Assembly: GCA_023128035.1 (NCBI GenBank)
Contig: JAGMES010000026.1
Coordinates: 1 to 45,036 of the forward strand
DNA length: 45,036 bases
DNA from: Halanaerobiales bacterium
GTDB taxonomy: Bacteria; Bacillota_F; Halanaerobiia; DY22613
Direction: 5' to 3'
In this document: piece after piece, positions 1 through 7,913 of the stretch
How the letters are laid out: each line of letters opens with the position of its first letter
How positions within the stretch are numbered: position 1 is the first letter of the stretch
Translations under genes and position numbers: made by a program
Notes under the pieces: model-generated
What the model saw: the letters and a program-made list of their open reading frames with translations, nothing else
What the model was told of the DNA's origin: nothing
Database searches by the model: none

Positions 1-7
1 AATATTT

Positions 8-71
8 ACTCGTTAGAGCTGAATTTTTTTTACACAACTTTCGCAGCCTTGCATTTGAACTACGAAAGTTG
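8..71. repeat. Left-edge inverted repeat and partial repeat remnant
   Basis: A perfect 9-bp inverted repeat, CAACTTTCG (35-43) and CGAAAGTTG (63-71), encloses a 19-nt loop. Just before it, bases 8-23 (ACTCGTTAGAGCTGAA) resemble the core of the 28-bp repeat found at 41881-41908 and 43399-43426, but in the opposite orientation and with an internal gap. This could be the edge of a mobile element or a degenerate palindromic repeat. The window boundary prevents a decision. No gene is seen in bases 1-171. Confidence 0.35.
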
Positions 72-116
72 AATTATTTATTTTCCTCTAATAGTAGATA
101 GGGACTTTAATCTTTG

Positions 117-153
117 AAAAAAAGTTTGAATTGTACTGTATACAATCCAAACT
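117..153 (-). terminator. Rho-independent terminator of the biosynthetic operon
   Basis: On the minus strand, AGTTTGGATTGTA (153-141) pairs with TACAATTCAAACT (135-123) over 13 positions with one mismatch. The loop is 5 nt and a run of seven T follows (123-117). It sits 18 nt past the stop codon of the last cluster gene, so the operon very likely ends here. Confidence 0.85.
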
Positions 154-171
154 ACTGTAGATTACAAATAT

Positions 172-1263
172 TTATTTCACACATTCCATTGTTTTGCAAT
201 TTTCCACTTCAACATCATGATACCAACATAAAGGGTCAGTTGCTAAATAGTCACCAGTTAGATTATATGCAGAACCACGGCAACCATAACACTGTACATT
301 ATGTTCACAACTACCACAAGGACCTTTTAGTGAATCTGGCATATTACGAAGATTATTTAACACCTCTGAGTTTTCAATAATTTCTTTTAATGGTTGTTTG
401 CGAATATCTCCAACTTCAATATCAATACCAGTGCATGGTTGAATTTTTCCTAATGAGGTTAATAATATAGCATAATAATTACGTTGACATGTCAAACCTG
501 CGATAGGAGGTTTTGGAAACCACTCAAAACCAAATTCTTTATCAATTTCAAGCAATGTTTCAAAAAGTTCTTTTATTTCTTCAATCGGCACAGCCAGATT
601 ATATTCTTTTGCACGACCTTGCATAGTTAACATTTCAAAATAAGGAATTATTCCTCGCTCTCTTGCCCAACGCCAGATTGTTGGTAGTTCATCAATATTT
701 TGTTTGCAGATTACAGTCTCTATACCTAATGTCAAATTATCATCATCTAAAAAGCCTTCCTCTCGCAATATCTCATATCCTGCCATAATTTTGCTTAATA
801 CATGCTTACCTCCAGCTAAAAAATCTTGAACATCTTCTTTAAAACTATTCATTTTCATAACTACTGAAACCTGATACTCTTTAAGTTTTTTTGCTAATTC
901 TCTTGTTATTGAAAGCCCATTTGTAAAAACAATCTGTTCTAACCCACGACTATTTATAAATTCTATAAGCTCAAAAAAATGTGGATAAATTAAAGGTTCT
1001 CCACCACCAACAATAGACACCTTTTTTATTCCAAGCTGAATCCCTTGATCTATTACATCTTTAATTTCATCAAAAGTAATCTCATTAGATGGAGCTATTC
1101 CTGAATCTGCATAGCAATATATACATCTTAAATTACACTTTCTGCTTAACTCGAGATCCAAAGTTAAAATTTTATTTTCTCTTCTAGCAGCATCAATCTC
1201 TTTTTTTGAAAAATCTAAACCAATTATTCTCCCATTTTGCTTTATTTGCGTTCCACAACTCAT
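172..1263 (-). CDS. Radical SAM/SPASM-domain enzyme
   Basis: This 363-residue protein is a radical SAM enzyme. The CX3CX2C cluster motif (CNLRCIYC) uses Cys43, Cys47 and Cys50, and GGGEP follows at about residue 86 as the usual SAM-binding element. The C-terminal quarter is rich in cysteine (CTG, CGSC, CYGC, LCW) and fits a SPASM domain carrying auxiliary iron-sulfur clusters. Members of this superfamily cleave SAM to a 5'-deoxyadenosyl radical and modify peptides, sugars or carrier-bound substrates, and they need low-oxygen conditions. The start ATG follows AAAGGAG. It is the last gene of the operon, 14 nt after the PaaK-like ligase gene and next to the type II ketosynthase set. A tailoring role on the acyl chain, its starter or the peptide is inferred, and the substrate cannot be told from sequence. 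Butirosin BtrN is a SPASM-type enzyme in a cluster that also encodes BtrH, but I claim no orthology. Confidence 0.85.
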   Translation of the reverse strand: MSCGTQIKQNGRIIGLDFSKKEIDAARRENKILTLDLELSRKCNLRCIYCYADSGIAPSNEITFDEIKDVIDQGIQLGIKKVSIVGGGEPLIYPHFFELIEFINSRGLEQIVFTNGLSITRELAKKLKEYQVSVVMKMNSFKEDVQDFLAGGKHVLSKIMAGYEILREEGFLDDDNLTLGIETVICKQNIDELPTIWRWARERGIIPYFEMLTMQGRAKEYNLAVPIEEIKELFETLLEIDKEFGFEWFPKPPIAGLTCQRNYYAILLTSLGKIQPCTGIDIEVGDIRKQPLKEIIENSEVLNNLRNMPDSLKGPCGSCEHNVQCYGCRGSAYNLTGDYLATDPLCWYHDVEVENCKTMECVK

Positions 1264-1277
1264 TTTACTACTCCTTT

Positions 1278-2582
1278 CTAATAATCTATCTTATCTCTAA
1301 GATCGATAAATGTTTTTGCCTTTCGACTATCACCTTTAAATAAAAGTTCTTCTATAATATGCGCATCATATAGTTCAATCTCAGGAGTAACACGACCAAG
1401 CGCATTGACATATTCTTTAACTTTTTTAATCAAACTCTCATCTGATTTTTTTACCCCTAGTTTTAGTTTAATTTCATCTGAAAACTCTTTTCCTGTACTG
1501 ACTTCAATTATATAATTATTAATCTCATCAAACGCCATAAGTGCTTTTTCAATTTGGCCCGGGTATAATTTTGTGCCTTTGCATTTTATCATTTGATGTT
1601 TCCGTCCAATTACCGGGCCAAGCCTCTCCGTATTCCGCCCACAATCACATTTACCAGTTATTTTAAAAGTAATATCTCCCGTCTTATAGCGAACTAAAGG
1701 CATACCTTGATTTTGCAAGATAGTTATCACAAGTTCACCCAAATTTCCATCAGGAACTAGCTCTTCATTTTCATCAATAATTTCAAAATAGAGCAATTCA
1801 GGATGATTATGCAAACCTTGATGCGCAGTACATTCTGCAAATGATCCAGCCATTTCTGTACTTCCAAAACTAGAAAATGGTCTTACCCCCCATAAATCTT
1901 CAATCTTTTTCCCTAATCGATTTAACTTTAAATCAGTATCTAAAATAGTCTCACCAATAAGAACTATTTTTTCTAATCCAAATTCTTTTACATCTATGCC
2001 TTGCTCAATACCTGCTTCTCTCAGCTTAAGGAGAAAAGATGGAACTGAAACAAGTCCGTTAGGTCGCAAACTATTTAACAAAAACAATTGACGCTGAGTC
2101 TTACCTGCACCAATTCGGTAGGTAGTTGCTCCTAATTTAACTAGGCCAAGATAATAAGCTAAACCTGCCATAAATAGATTCCCCATGTTCACCATAATCT
2201 GAAACAAATCCTCATTGTTAGCATTAATACAGGAAAAACTAAGTGCTTCATTTAATGCTAAACGATCTAGATCAGAACGAGTAAGTGGAAAGAGAACTGG
2301 CATACCTGTGGTACCACTTGTCGATACAATATCTACGATTTGGGAGTTAGATACACAGAAAAAATCCATATTTCGTTCCTGAATATCTTTTTTATTGGTA
2401 AAAGGCAACTTTCTAATATCTTCTAATGATTTGATATCTGCTTTTTCAATATCTTGATTATCATAAAGTTCACGATAAAATTTAGAATTTTGATATGTAT
2501 AATTTATCGTTTGTAATACTAAAGCTTCTTGCATTTGATATATTTTTTCTCGACTCATAAACTCTTTCTCGGTAAGTTTCAT
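1278..2582 (-). CDS. PaaK-like adenylate-forming acyl ligase
   Basis: A 434-residue member of the ANL superfamily, closest in pattern to phenylacetate-CoA ligases. The phosphate-binding loop STSGTTGMP lies near residue 90. GSTEMAG, YKTGD and the small C-terminal subdomain with the KCKGTKLYPGQIEKAL stretch follow. A CDCGR cysteine pair near residue 312 is also typical of PaaK-type proteins. The enzyme should convert a carboxylic acid and ATP into an acyl-adenylate and then a thioester on CoA or an ACP. Aryl-polyene clusters encode a ligase for the aromatic starter, so priming of the type II ketosynthases is one role. Activation of the finished acid is another. Both are inferences. The ATG follows GAGGTG. 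The gene lies between the thioesterase and the radical SAM gene. Confidence 0.85.
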   Translation of the reverse strand: MKLTEKEFMSREKIYQMQEALVLQTINYTYQNSKFYRELYDNQDIEKADIKSLEDIRKLPFTNKKDIQERNMDFFCVSNSQIVDIVSTSGTTGMPVLFPLTRSDLDRLALNEALSFSCINANNEDLFQIMVNMGNLFMAGLAYYLGLVKLGATTYRIGAGKTQRQLFLLNSLRPNGLVSVPSFLLKLREAGIEQGIDVKEFGLEKIVLIGETILDTDLKLNRLGKKIEDLWGVRPFSSFGSTEMAGSFAECTAHQGLHNHPELLYFEIIDENEELVPDGNLGELVITILQNQGMPLVRYKTGDITFKITGKCDCGRNTERLGPVIGRKHQMIKCKGTKLYPGQIEKALMAFDEINNYIIEVSTGKEFSDEIKLKLGVKKSDESLIKKVKEYVNALGRVTPEIELYDAHIIEELLFKGDSRKAKTFIDLRDKIDY

Positions 2583-2588
2583 CTTTAC

Positions 2589-2975
2589 TCACCTCACATT
2601 TTTAAAAATTTTCTTATGTATAACTTGATTTTTTCGATTTGTAAAAATAGATCTTGTTTTTGCTTCTGCTAAAATTGCTTTATCTTTTTCTCTAATCACT
2701 TTAAAATTGACTACTAATTGATTACTGAAACTTGTATCTGCCTTAGCTTCAATAATTAAGTCATCATCAAATTTTGCAGATTTTTTATATTTACATTCCA
2801 CATTAATAACTGGCATTAAAATTCCATTTTCCTCTAACTCTTTTATATCAATACCACACTTTTTTAAAATTTCAAATCTAGCAAGATCAAACCATGGAAA
2901 ATAATTACCATGATAAACAACACCCATCTGATCTGTCTCACTATACCTTACATGAACTTTAACAGAAGCCTCCAT
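2589..2975 (-). CDS. Hotdog-fold acyl thioesterase (YbgC/4HBT-like)
   Basis: A small thioesterase of about 128 residues with the YbgC/4-hydroxybenzoyl-CoA thioesterase signature near the N-terminus: RYSETDQMGVVYHGNYFPWF, in which the Asp of TDQMG is the expected catalytic residue. It would hydrolyse acyl thioesters from an ACP or CoA. In aryl-polyene loci a comparable 4HBT protein accompanies the ketosynthases. Here it may free the finished acid so that the acyl-AMP ligase of the first NRPS can reactivate it, or it may edit stalled chains. The reading frame stays open nine codons further upstream, but the ATG at 2975 has AGGAGG nine bases before it. That start lies 4 nt after the preceding gene instead of overlapping it. 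Confidence 0.8.
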   Translation of the reverse strand: MEASVKVHVRYSETDQMGVVYHGNYFPWFDLARFEILKKCGIDIKELEENGILMPVINVECKYKKSAKFDDDLIIEAKADTSFSNQLVVNFKVIREKDKAILAEAKTRSIFTNRKNQVIHKKIFKNVR

Positions 2976-2979
2976 AGTT

Positions 2980-4011
2980 TTAAACCTCCTTGTTGGACAC
3001 AAATTTTCTTAAAATAATTGTGCCTTTTGAAGTGGAGTCATAAGAGGCTGAATTAATCATAACTAATTCTGAATCTGCCATTTTAGGTAGTACACTAATA
3101 ATACTCATACTCAAGCCAACACCTAAGGGCTCACCTATCTTTTCTTTAAGCGAATAGATAATTGGAGTAGAATTTTTACTCTCAAAAATCTCCATAATAC
3201 TATTCTCTTCATCTTTGTCCCATTTTGAACCATATGCATGAGGAACTAACCATGCAATTTCTTCAGGAGTGCAATCTGCTCTTTTAAAAGCCTCTTTCAT
3301 GCTTTCTGTAAAATCAGAACCCACACCATAACTTACAACTTCTGCAAGTATATTTCCATTTCTTTTCTGACAATCTGTCAAACTCTCAATAACTAATGTT
3401 CCTGCTCCATCTTGAAAAAAATTACCTATTTCCAACTGCTCCATCCCTTGGATAACGATAGGGCTCAGCTTTTCCATTCCACCAATAAATCCAATTTTAA
3501 TCCGTCCAGCTTTCAGTTGTTGAATACCATAAATTAAAGGATAAAGTCCACCAGAAACACACGTAGTATGAACTCCTTTTGCTCCAAGAATTAAACCTAT
3601 ATGTCCAATAGCGGCATTTGAAACAGTATTGCAAAAAGTTAGCCTACTTACATAACGAGGAGAAGATGTTATCAGTTTTTTATTAAATTTCACATTGCTC
3701 TCTAAACATCCGAAAACTGTTCCAAAAAATATTCCAATCTCTTCTGGGTTAACTGAAGAAAGATCAATTTCAGCATCTTGTACTGCTAATAGTGAAGCGA
3801 TTACTGCATATCTAGTAAGTTCATCCATTCCACCCCAACCTGAAAGATCATAATCTGTAATTTCTTTTTTCATTCCCTTCAATGTATCTTTCAGAACTTT
3901 TTCTGTATACAATTCCTTACTCTGATCTAAGCAAATATTTTTTTGAAAACTCTCTCTACCAATTCCAAATTTAGAAACAACACCTGCTCCACTTATTACA
4001 TATCTCTTCAT
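2980..4011 (-). CDS. Degenerate ketosynthase-like protein (second KS pair, beta partner)
   Basis: A thiolase-fold ketosynthase homologue of only 343 residues; full-length KS proteins have about 400. The nucleophile position is kept (TTCVSGG, Cys151) and so is the first histidine (VPHAYGS, His258). The second active-site histidine is replaced by Glu294 (KIGEPLG where active enzymes have a K-GH motif). It therefore looks like neither a full condensing enzyme nor a classical chain-length factor. Its ATG overlaps the stop of the adjacent intact ketosynthase gene (ATGA), so translation is coupled and a heterodimer is likely. A role in chain initiation, acyl transfer or intermediate binding is inferred. 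The missing length lies mainly between the nucleophile and histidine segments. Confidence 0.75.
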   Translation of the reverse strand: MKRYVISGAGVVSKFGIGRESFQKNICLDQSKELYTEKVLKDTLKGMKKEITDYDLSGWGGMDELTRYAVIASLLAVQDAEIDLSSVNPEEIGIFFGTVFGCLESNVKFNKKLITSSPRYVSRLTFCNTVSNAAIGHIGLILGAKGVHTTCVSGGLYPLIYGIQQLKAGRIKIGFIGGMEKLSPIVIQGMEQLEIGNFFQDGAGTLVIESLTDCQKRNGNILAEVVSYGVGSDFTESMKEAFKRADCTPEEIAWLVPHAYGSKWDKDEENSIMEIFESKNSTPIIYSLKEKIGEPLGVGLSMSIISVLPKMADSELVMINSASYDSTSKGTIILRKFVSNKEV

Positions 4012-5213
4012 AACTGATCCCCTCTTGATTCTTTTATTCGCTTTATTATAGCCACTGCATTGCTTCCTCCAAAAGCAGATGTCATCACTAAAACATTGTC
4101 AATCTTATAGGTTTGACCTGGGGCTTTAACTATATTAACATTAGGAAAATCTACATCAGGAGTTGTAAAATTTAAATTACTTGGTAAAAAGGAATTTTCT
4201 ATTGCCAAAACTCCTGCAATAGTAGAAATTATCCCAGAAGCACCCATTGCATGACCAGTAGTAGATTTTATTGAACTCATTGGCTTATCAGCAATATTAG
4301 GGCCAAAAACTTTTTCTAATGCCACTAACTCCATTTTGTCATTATATACTGTGCCTGTCCCATGTGGAATTATATAATCTATCTCACCAGGCTCCAATGA
4401 TGCTTCTCTAAGTGCCATCTTAACTGCTAACATTGCACCTCTACCTTCACGATCAGGTGCTGTCATATGTACTGCATCAGCAGCAGATCCATACCCTGCC
4501 AACTCAATACAATATCCTTTATTGCGTTTTTTCGCCAAATCTTCACGCTCAACAATCAAAACACCTGCGCCTTCACCTGGCATCATTCCCTCTCGTTCAC
4601 GATCAAATGGTCGACAAAGATTATTTGTTACAGCTTTCAACGAATTAAAACCAGCAGCTACAAACCTCGACATAGTATCTACTCCACCTACGATCATCAC
4701 ATCACAAAGATCATCATTGATAGCGTCTATTGCAACCCCTAATGCCATAGTACTCGAAACGCAGGCATTGCTAATTACAAGGGCTGGGCCAGTAATCGAA
4801 ATTTCAGATTTGACATAATGTAATAATCTATTAAGAGGATACTCTCTCCATAAGTCATCATCAATTTTTTCTTCTGTCATACTTAGATATTGAATTTTTT
4901 CACCACTTCTTAGGCCACCTTGAGCAGATCCAATAACAACACCAATACGGATTCCTGATTCAGCAGTAAGCCTACTTTCAGCTAAAGCTTCCTTTAAAGC
5001 CATTTCCAACATGATCGATGCCCTATCTTTATTTCCTTCATCTTCTTGTAAATTTTGGACTTGACCACCTGTTGGAAATAATTCTTCTGTATCGAAAAGG
5101 GTAATCTCTTGAATTCCTGTATGTCCTTCTTTTAAACCCTTAAGAAATGCTTCTTTATTCAATCCTAATGCAGAGACAATCCCAATACCAGTAATTACCA
5201 CTCTCTCTTTCAA
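4008..5213 (-). CDS. Beta-ketoacyl-ACP synthase (FabF-type), second KS
   Basis: A complete FabF-like ketosynthase of 401 residues with an intact Cys-His-His triad: Cys151 in SNACVSS, His284 in PHGTGT and His321 in KSTTGHAMG. It should catalyse decarboxylative Claisen condensation of malonyl-ACP with an acyl thioester. The start is TTG, preceded by GGAGGG at seven bases, and no better start is visible. It is translationally coupled to the degenerate ketosynthase downstream. The cluster therefore carries two KS/KS-like pairs but only one ACP, one ketoreductase and one dehydratase. Division of labour, for example one pair for initiation and one for extension as in aryl-polyene systems, is plausible but not shown. 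Confidence 0.88.
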   Translation of the reverse strand: MKERVVITGIGIVSALGLNKEAFLKGLKEGHTGIQEITLFDTEELFPTGGQVQNLQEDEGNKDRASIMLEMALKEALAESRLTAESGIRIGVVIGSAQGGLRSGEKIQYLSMTEEKIDDDLWREYPLNRLLHYVKSEISITGPALVISNACVSSTMALGVAIDAINDDLCDVMIVGGVDTMSRFVAAGFNSLKAVTNNLCRPFDREREGMMPGEGAGVLIVEREDLAKKRNKGYCIELAGYGSAADAVHMTAPDREGRGAMLAVKMALREASLEPGEIDYIIPHGTGTVYNDKMELVALEKVFGPNIADKPMSSIKSTTGHAMGASGIISTIAGVLAIENSFLPSNLNFTTPDVDFPNVNIVKAPGQTYKIDNVLVMTSAFGGSNAVAIIKRIKESRGDQL

Positions 5214-5229
5214 ATTGATCCCTCCAAAA

Positions 5230-5979
5230 CTACGTATATTCCCCTCCGCTCACATTCAAGACATGACCAGTAATATAACTCGAAAGATCAGATGCCAAGA
5301 ATAATGCTACATTTGCAACCTCTTCTGGTTTACCCAAACGACCTATAGGAATATTTTCTTCATGATGCTTAAGTATTTCTTCAGGTATATCTCTTATCAT
5401 ATCTGTATCTATCAACCCAGGTGCAATAGCATTCACCCGAATCCCGTATCTTCCAACTTCTTTAGCTAATGCTTTTGTATAACCAATAATTCCACCTTTG
5501 GAAGCACTATAATTCGTTTGTCCTGCTTTACCAGCAAGACCCGATAAAGAAGTTAAATTAATTATTGAACCTGATTTTTTACCAATCATCATTTTTAAAA
5601 CCCCACGGCAACAATAAAATAATCCATTCAAATTTGTATCAATAACCTGATTCCACTGATCATTAGTCATCATTGCAGCCAAATTATCCCGATTTACTCC
5701 TGCATTATTAACTAAGACATCAATTTTTTTATACTTTTTTCTTAAATATTTAAACATTTCTTTTACTTCATTATTATTTGCCACTGAAGTTTGATAAATT
5801 TCTCCTTTTCTACCTAATCTAATAACCTCATTTAAAGTTTCATTTGCAGCTTTTTCATTAGAATTATAATTTATAATAACTAGACTCCCAGCTTTTGCAA
5901 ATTGAATTGCTATTGCTCTCCCGATTCCACGCGATCCACCTGTAATTAAAATGATTTTATCTTTTAAATCTTGCACCAA
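5230..5979 (-). CDS. 3-oxoacyl-ACP reductase (FabG-type SDR)
   Basis: A classical short-chain dehydrogenase/reductase of about 249 residues. The nucleotide-binding motif TGGSRGIG spans residues 13-20, NNAG is at 91-94, and the catalytic residues are Ser144, Tyr157 and Lys161 (YSASK). The C-terminal GG.YT ending is typical of FabG. It would reduce the beta-keto group of the ACP-bound chain with NADPH. A run of six G lies upstream, and either TTG (5979) or the next codon GTG (5976) can be the start. No ATG is available. It lies between the dehydratase and the second KS gene and should act in every elongation cycle. Confidence 0.88.
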   Translation of the reverse strand: MVQDLKDKIILITGGSRGIGRAIAIQFAKAGSLVIINYNSNEKAANETLNEVIRLGRKGEIYQTSVANNNEVKEMFKYLRKKYKKIDVLVNNAGVNRDNLAAMMTNDQWNQVIDTNLNGLFYCCRGVLKMMIGKKSGSIINLTSLSGLAGKAGQTNYSASKGGIIGYTKALAKEVGRYGIRVNAIAPGLIDTDMIRDIPEEILKHHEENIPIGRLGKPEEVANVALFLASDLSSYITGHVLNVSGGEYT

Positions 5980-5996
5980 CTTTTCCCCCCCTAGGA

Positions 5997-6413
5997 TTAA
6001 GAAAATGTCATTTCTCCATTTGCAACTATCTTATCATCTACAGATGCTATCGCTTTTACTTTACAACATCGTCCCATTTTTTTTATTAAGGAAATTTCTA
6101 ATTTCATGACATCACCAGGTTTTACTGGTTGGCGATAGCGCATATTTACTTGAGCTAAAAAACCAGGTCTATCTTCATTAGAATTATTATCTTCTGAAAA
6201 AACAACAGCAGCCAATTGAGCTAACGATTCTGTGATTAAAACTCCTGGAACTATTGGATAATCTTGAAAATGACCTTGAAAATATGGCTCATTAATTGAC
6301 ACACACTTAATCCCAACTCCCCTTTGACCAGGTTCTATTTCAAGAACCCGATCAATTAGAAGCATAGGAAAGCGATGTGGAATTCGGGCAATAATTTCCC
6401 TTACATCTATCAC
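5997..6413 (-). CDS. 3-hydroxyacyl-ACP dehydratase (FabZ-like)
   Basis: A 138-residue hotdog dehydratase resembling FabZ. IPHRFPMLLIDRV opens the domain. The expected catalytic pair is His48 (QGHF) and Glu62 (GVLITESLAQ). It would remove water from the beta-hydroxyacyl-ACP to give a trans-2-enoyl chain. No recognisable enoyl reductase is present in the window, so successive cycles could leave conjugated double bonds, as in polyene-forming type II systems. Only one dehydratase is encoded, whereas some highly reducing type II systems use a heterodimeric pair. The start is GTG with GAGGAGG seven bases upstream. Confidence 0.88.
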   Translation of the reverse strand: MIDVREIIARIPHRFPMLLIDRVLEIEPGQRGVGIKCVSINEPYFQGHFQDYPIVPGVLITESLAQLAAVVFSEDNNSNEDRPGFLAQVNMRYRQPVKPGDVMKLEISLIKKMGRCCKVKAIASVDDKIVANGEMTFS

Positions 6414-6441
6414 CGCTATCCCTCCTCAATATTTTTTTATC

Positions 6442-6702
6442 CTACAATAAACTATTAATAAATTCAGCAAGTGTATCGATAGAATAAAACTCATTTGTCA
6501 AAGGTTCATCGGATTCAATAAGAATATCAAAAGTTTCTTCTAATCCCACTGTAATTTCCAATCCTTCAACTGAATCCAATCCAAGACCTTCATCAAACAA
6601 TGGCGCATCATTTTCAATCTCTTCAGGCTCAATGTCCAGTTCCAATCTCTCGATAATCATTTCCTTAATTTTTTCTTTAATTTGTTCCATTGAATAACTC
6701 AT
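6442..6702 (-). CDS. Acyl carrier protein
   Basis: An 86-residue acidic helical carrier protein. The phosphopantetheine site is Ser44 in GLGLDSVEGLEI, close to the canonical DSL motif with Val in place of Leu. It is the only free-standing carrier in the window. It follows the KS/CLF pair by 11 nt and would hold the growing chain for both ketosynthase pairs, the ketoreductase and the dehydratase. AGGAGG precedes the ATG. No phosphopantetheinyl transferase is encoded here, so activation depends on one elsewhere in the genome. Confidence 0.92.
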   Translation of the reverse strand: MSYSMEQIKEKIKEMIIERLELDIEPEEIENDAPLFDEGLGLDSVEGLEITVGLEETFDILIESDEPLTNEFYSIDTLAEFINSLL

Positions 6703-6713
6703 ATTGTTACCTC

Positions 6714-7913
6714 CTATTTTTTATATTTTTTTATACATAGCGAAAAATTATTACCACCAAAACTAATTGAGTTAATCATGACAGTATTAACATCAGTCTG
6801 TCTTGGTTCTATAACAAAATCATAACCCTCTGGAGAATCCGTAAGATTAGCAATAGGAGGAATGTAACAATCTCTTATCATCATTAAAGCAGACACAATG
6901 TTTATCGCAGCTCCAGCTCCACTGGTCTCTCCAATCAAGGATTTAATATTTGTTATCGGAATTTGTTTAAAAACTTTTTTAATTGCTTTCAATTCTAACT
7001 GATCTATATTTGGATTACCATTAGCACTGGTGATAAGACAATCAACCTCAGTTAGATTAGCTCTTTGTAAAGCTTCTTGCATACATTTAGCTAAAGATTC
7101 TCCATTTACATCATTGCCATACACCTGATGATAGTCATTCAAGCCGACAATAGAAGCAATCTCACCATAAATATTTGCCCCACGTTCTAATGCATCTTCT
7201 AAATCTTCAATTACCATAATTACTGCTCCCTCTGAAAAAATGATTCCCTGGCTGTTCAGATCAAAAGGTCGACTTTTATCATCAGTTGCAGTCATCTTTA
7301 AATGACAATAAGCTTGATGCATTACTTCAGTAAACTCTTCAACTCCACCGACAAGTGCATTCTTAACCCGACCTGTTTGTAATTGCAATAAAGCAAGATC
7401 TAAAGCACTCATCATTGCATTTTCGCCCGTCGGTGTTACATAATTTGGGCCAGTAATTTTATATTGCAAACTAATTTTAGCTGCAATACTGTTATAAACT
7501 GTCTCTTGAAATAGTAATGGGTTTGAACGATAAGGCCCTTTTACAACAACCTTTTTATAATACTCACCTGTTTTCTCAGTTGCACCATTTCTCGTCCCAA
7601 TATAAATTCCCATTGTACTAGCCTCTTCTTCAGAAAGTTCCAATAAACCAGCATCTTGTAGAGCAAAAGTGCTTGCGAGAATAGAATATTTAGTAATTCT
7701 CGGTGAACGGTTAAAGGTGCGATCAAAATTATAGTCTTTCCCTTTAATTTCTGGCACTTGTCCTGCAACAGTTGTTACATATTGTTCTCCATCAAAATAA
7801 GTAATTGGTTTGATCGGAGAAACCCCATCTTTGATACCTTGCCAAAAAGTTTCTAAACCAATTCCGAAAGGAGATAATACTCCCAATCCAGTAATCACAT
7901 ATCTCTTATCCAT
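6714..7913 (-). CDS. Chain-length-factor-like ketosynthase beta subunit
   Basis: A 399-residue ketosynthase homologue with all three catalytic positions replaced: Gly163 where Cys is expected (TPTGENA), Asn298 for the first His (SANGNP) and Glu329 for the second His (KSLIGETSG). Loss of the nucleophile defines chain-length-factor subunits of type II polyketide synthases, which pair with an active KS and shape chain length. The canonical Gln of aromatic-PKS factors is absent, so it falls outside that subgroup. The ATG comes directly after the stop of the active KS gene and its AGGAGG site is inside that gene, so a KS-CLF heterodimer is expected. Confidence 0.85.
   Translation of the reverse strand: MDKRYVITGLGVLSPFGIGLETFWQGIKDGVSPIKPITYFDGEQYVTTVAGQVPEIKGKDYNFDRTFNRSPRITKYSILASTFALQDAGLLELSEEEASTMGIYIGTRNGATEKTGEYYKKVVVKGPYRSNPLLFQETVYNSIAAKISLQYKITGPNYVTPTGENAMMSALDLALLQLQTGRVKNALVGGVEEFTEVMHQAYCHLKMTATDDKSRPFDLNSQGIIFSEGAVIMVIEDLEDALERGANIYGEIASIVGLNDYHQVYGNDVNGESLAKCMQEALQRANLTEVDCLITSANGNPNIDQLELKAIKKVFKQIPITNIKSLIGETSGAGAAINIVSALMMIRDCYIPPIANLTDSPEGYDFVIEPRQTDVNTVMINSISFGGNNFSLCIKKYKK

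Noticed and set aside
2589..2975. Type II editing thioesterase of the NRPS (alpha/beta-hydrolase)
   Set aside because: The sequence is a short hotdog protein of the YbgC/4HBT kind, not an alpha/beta hydrolase.
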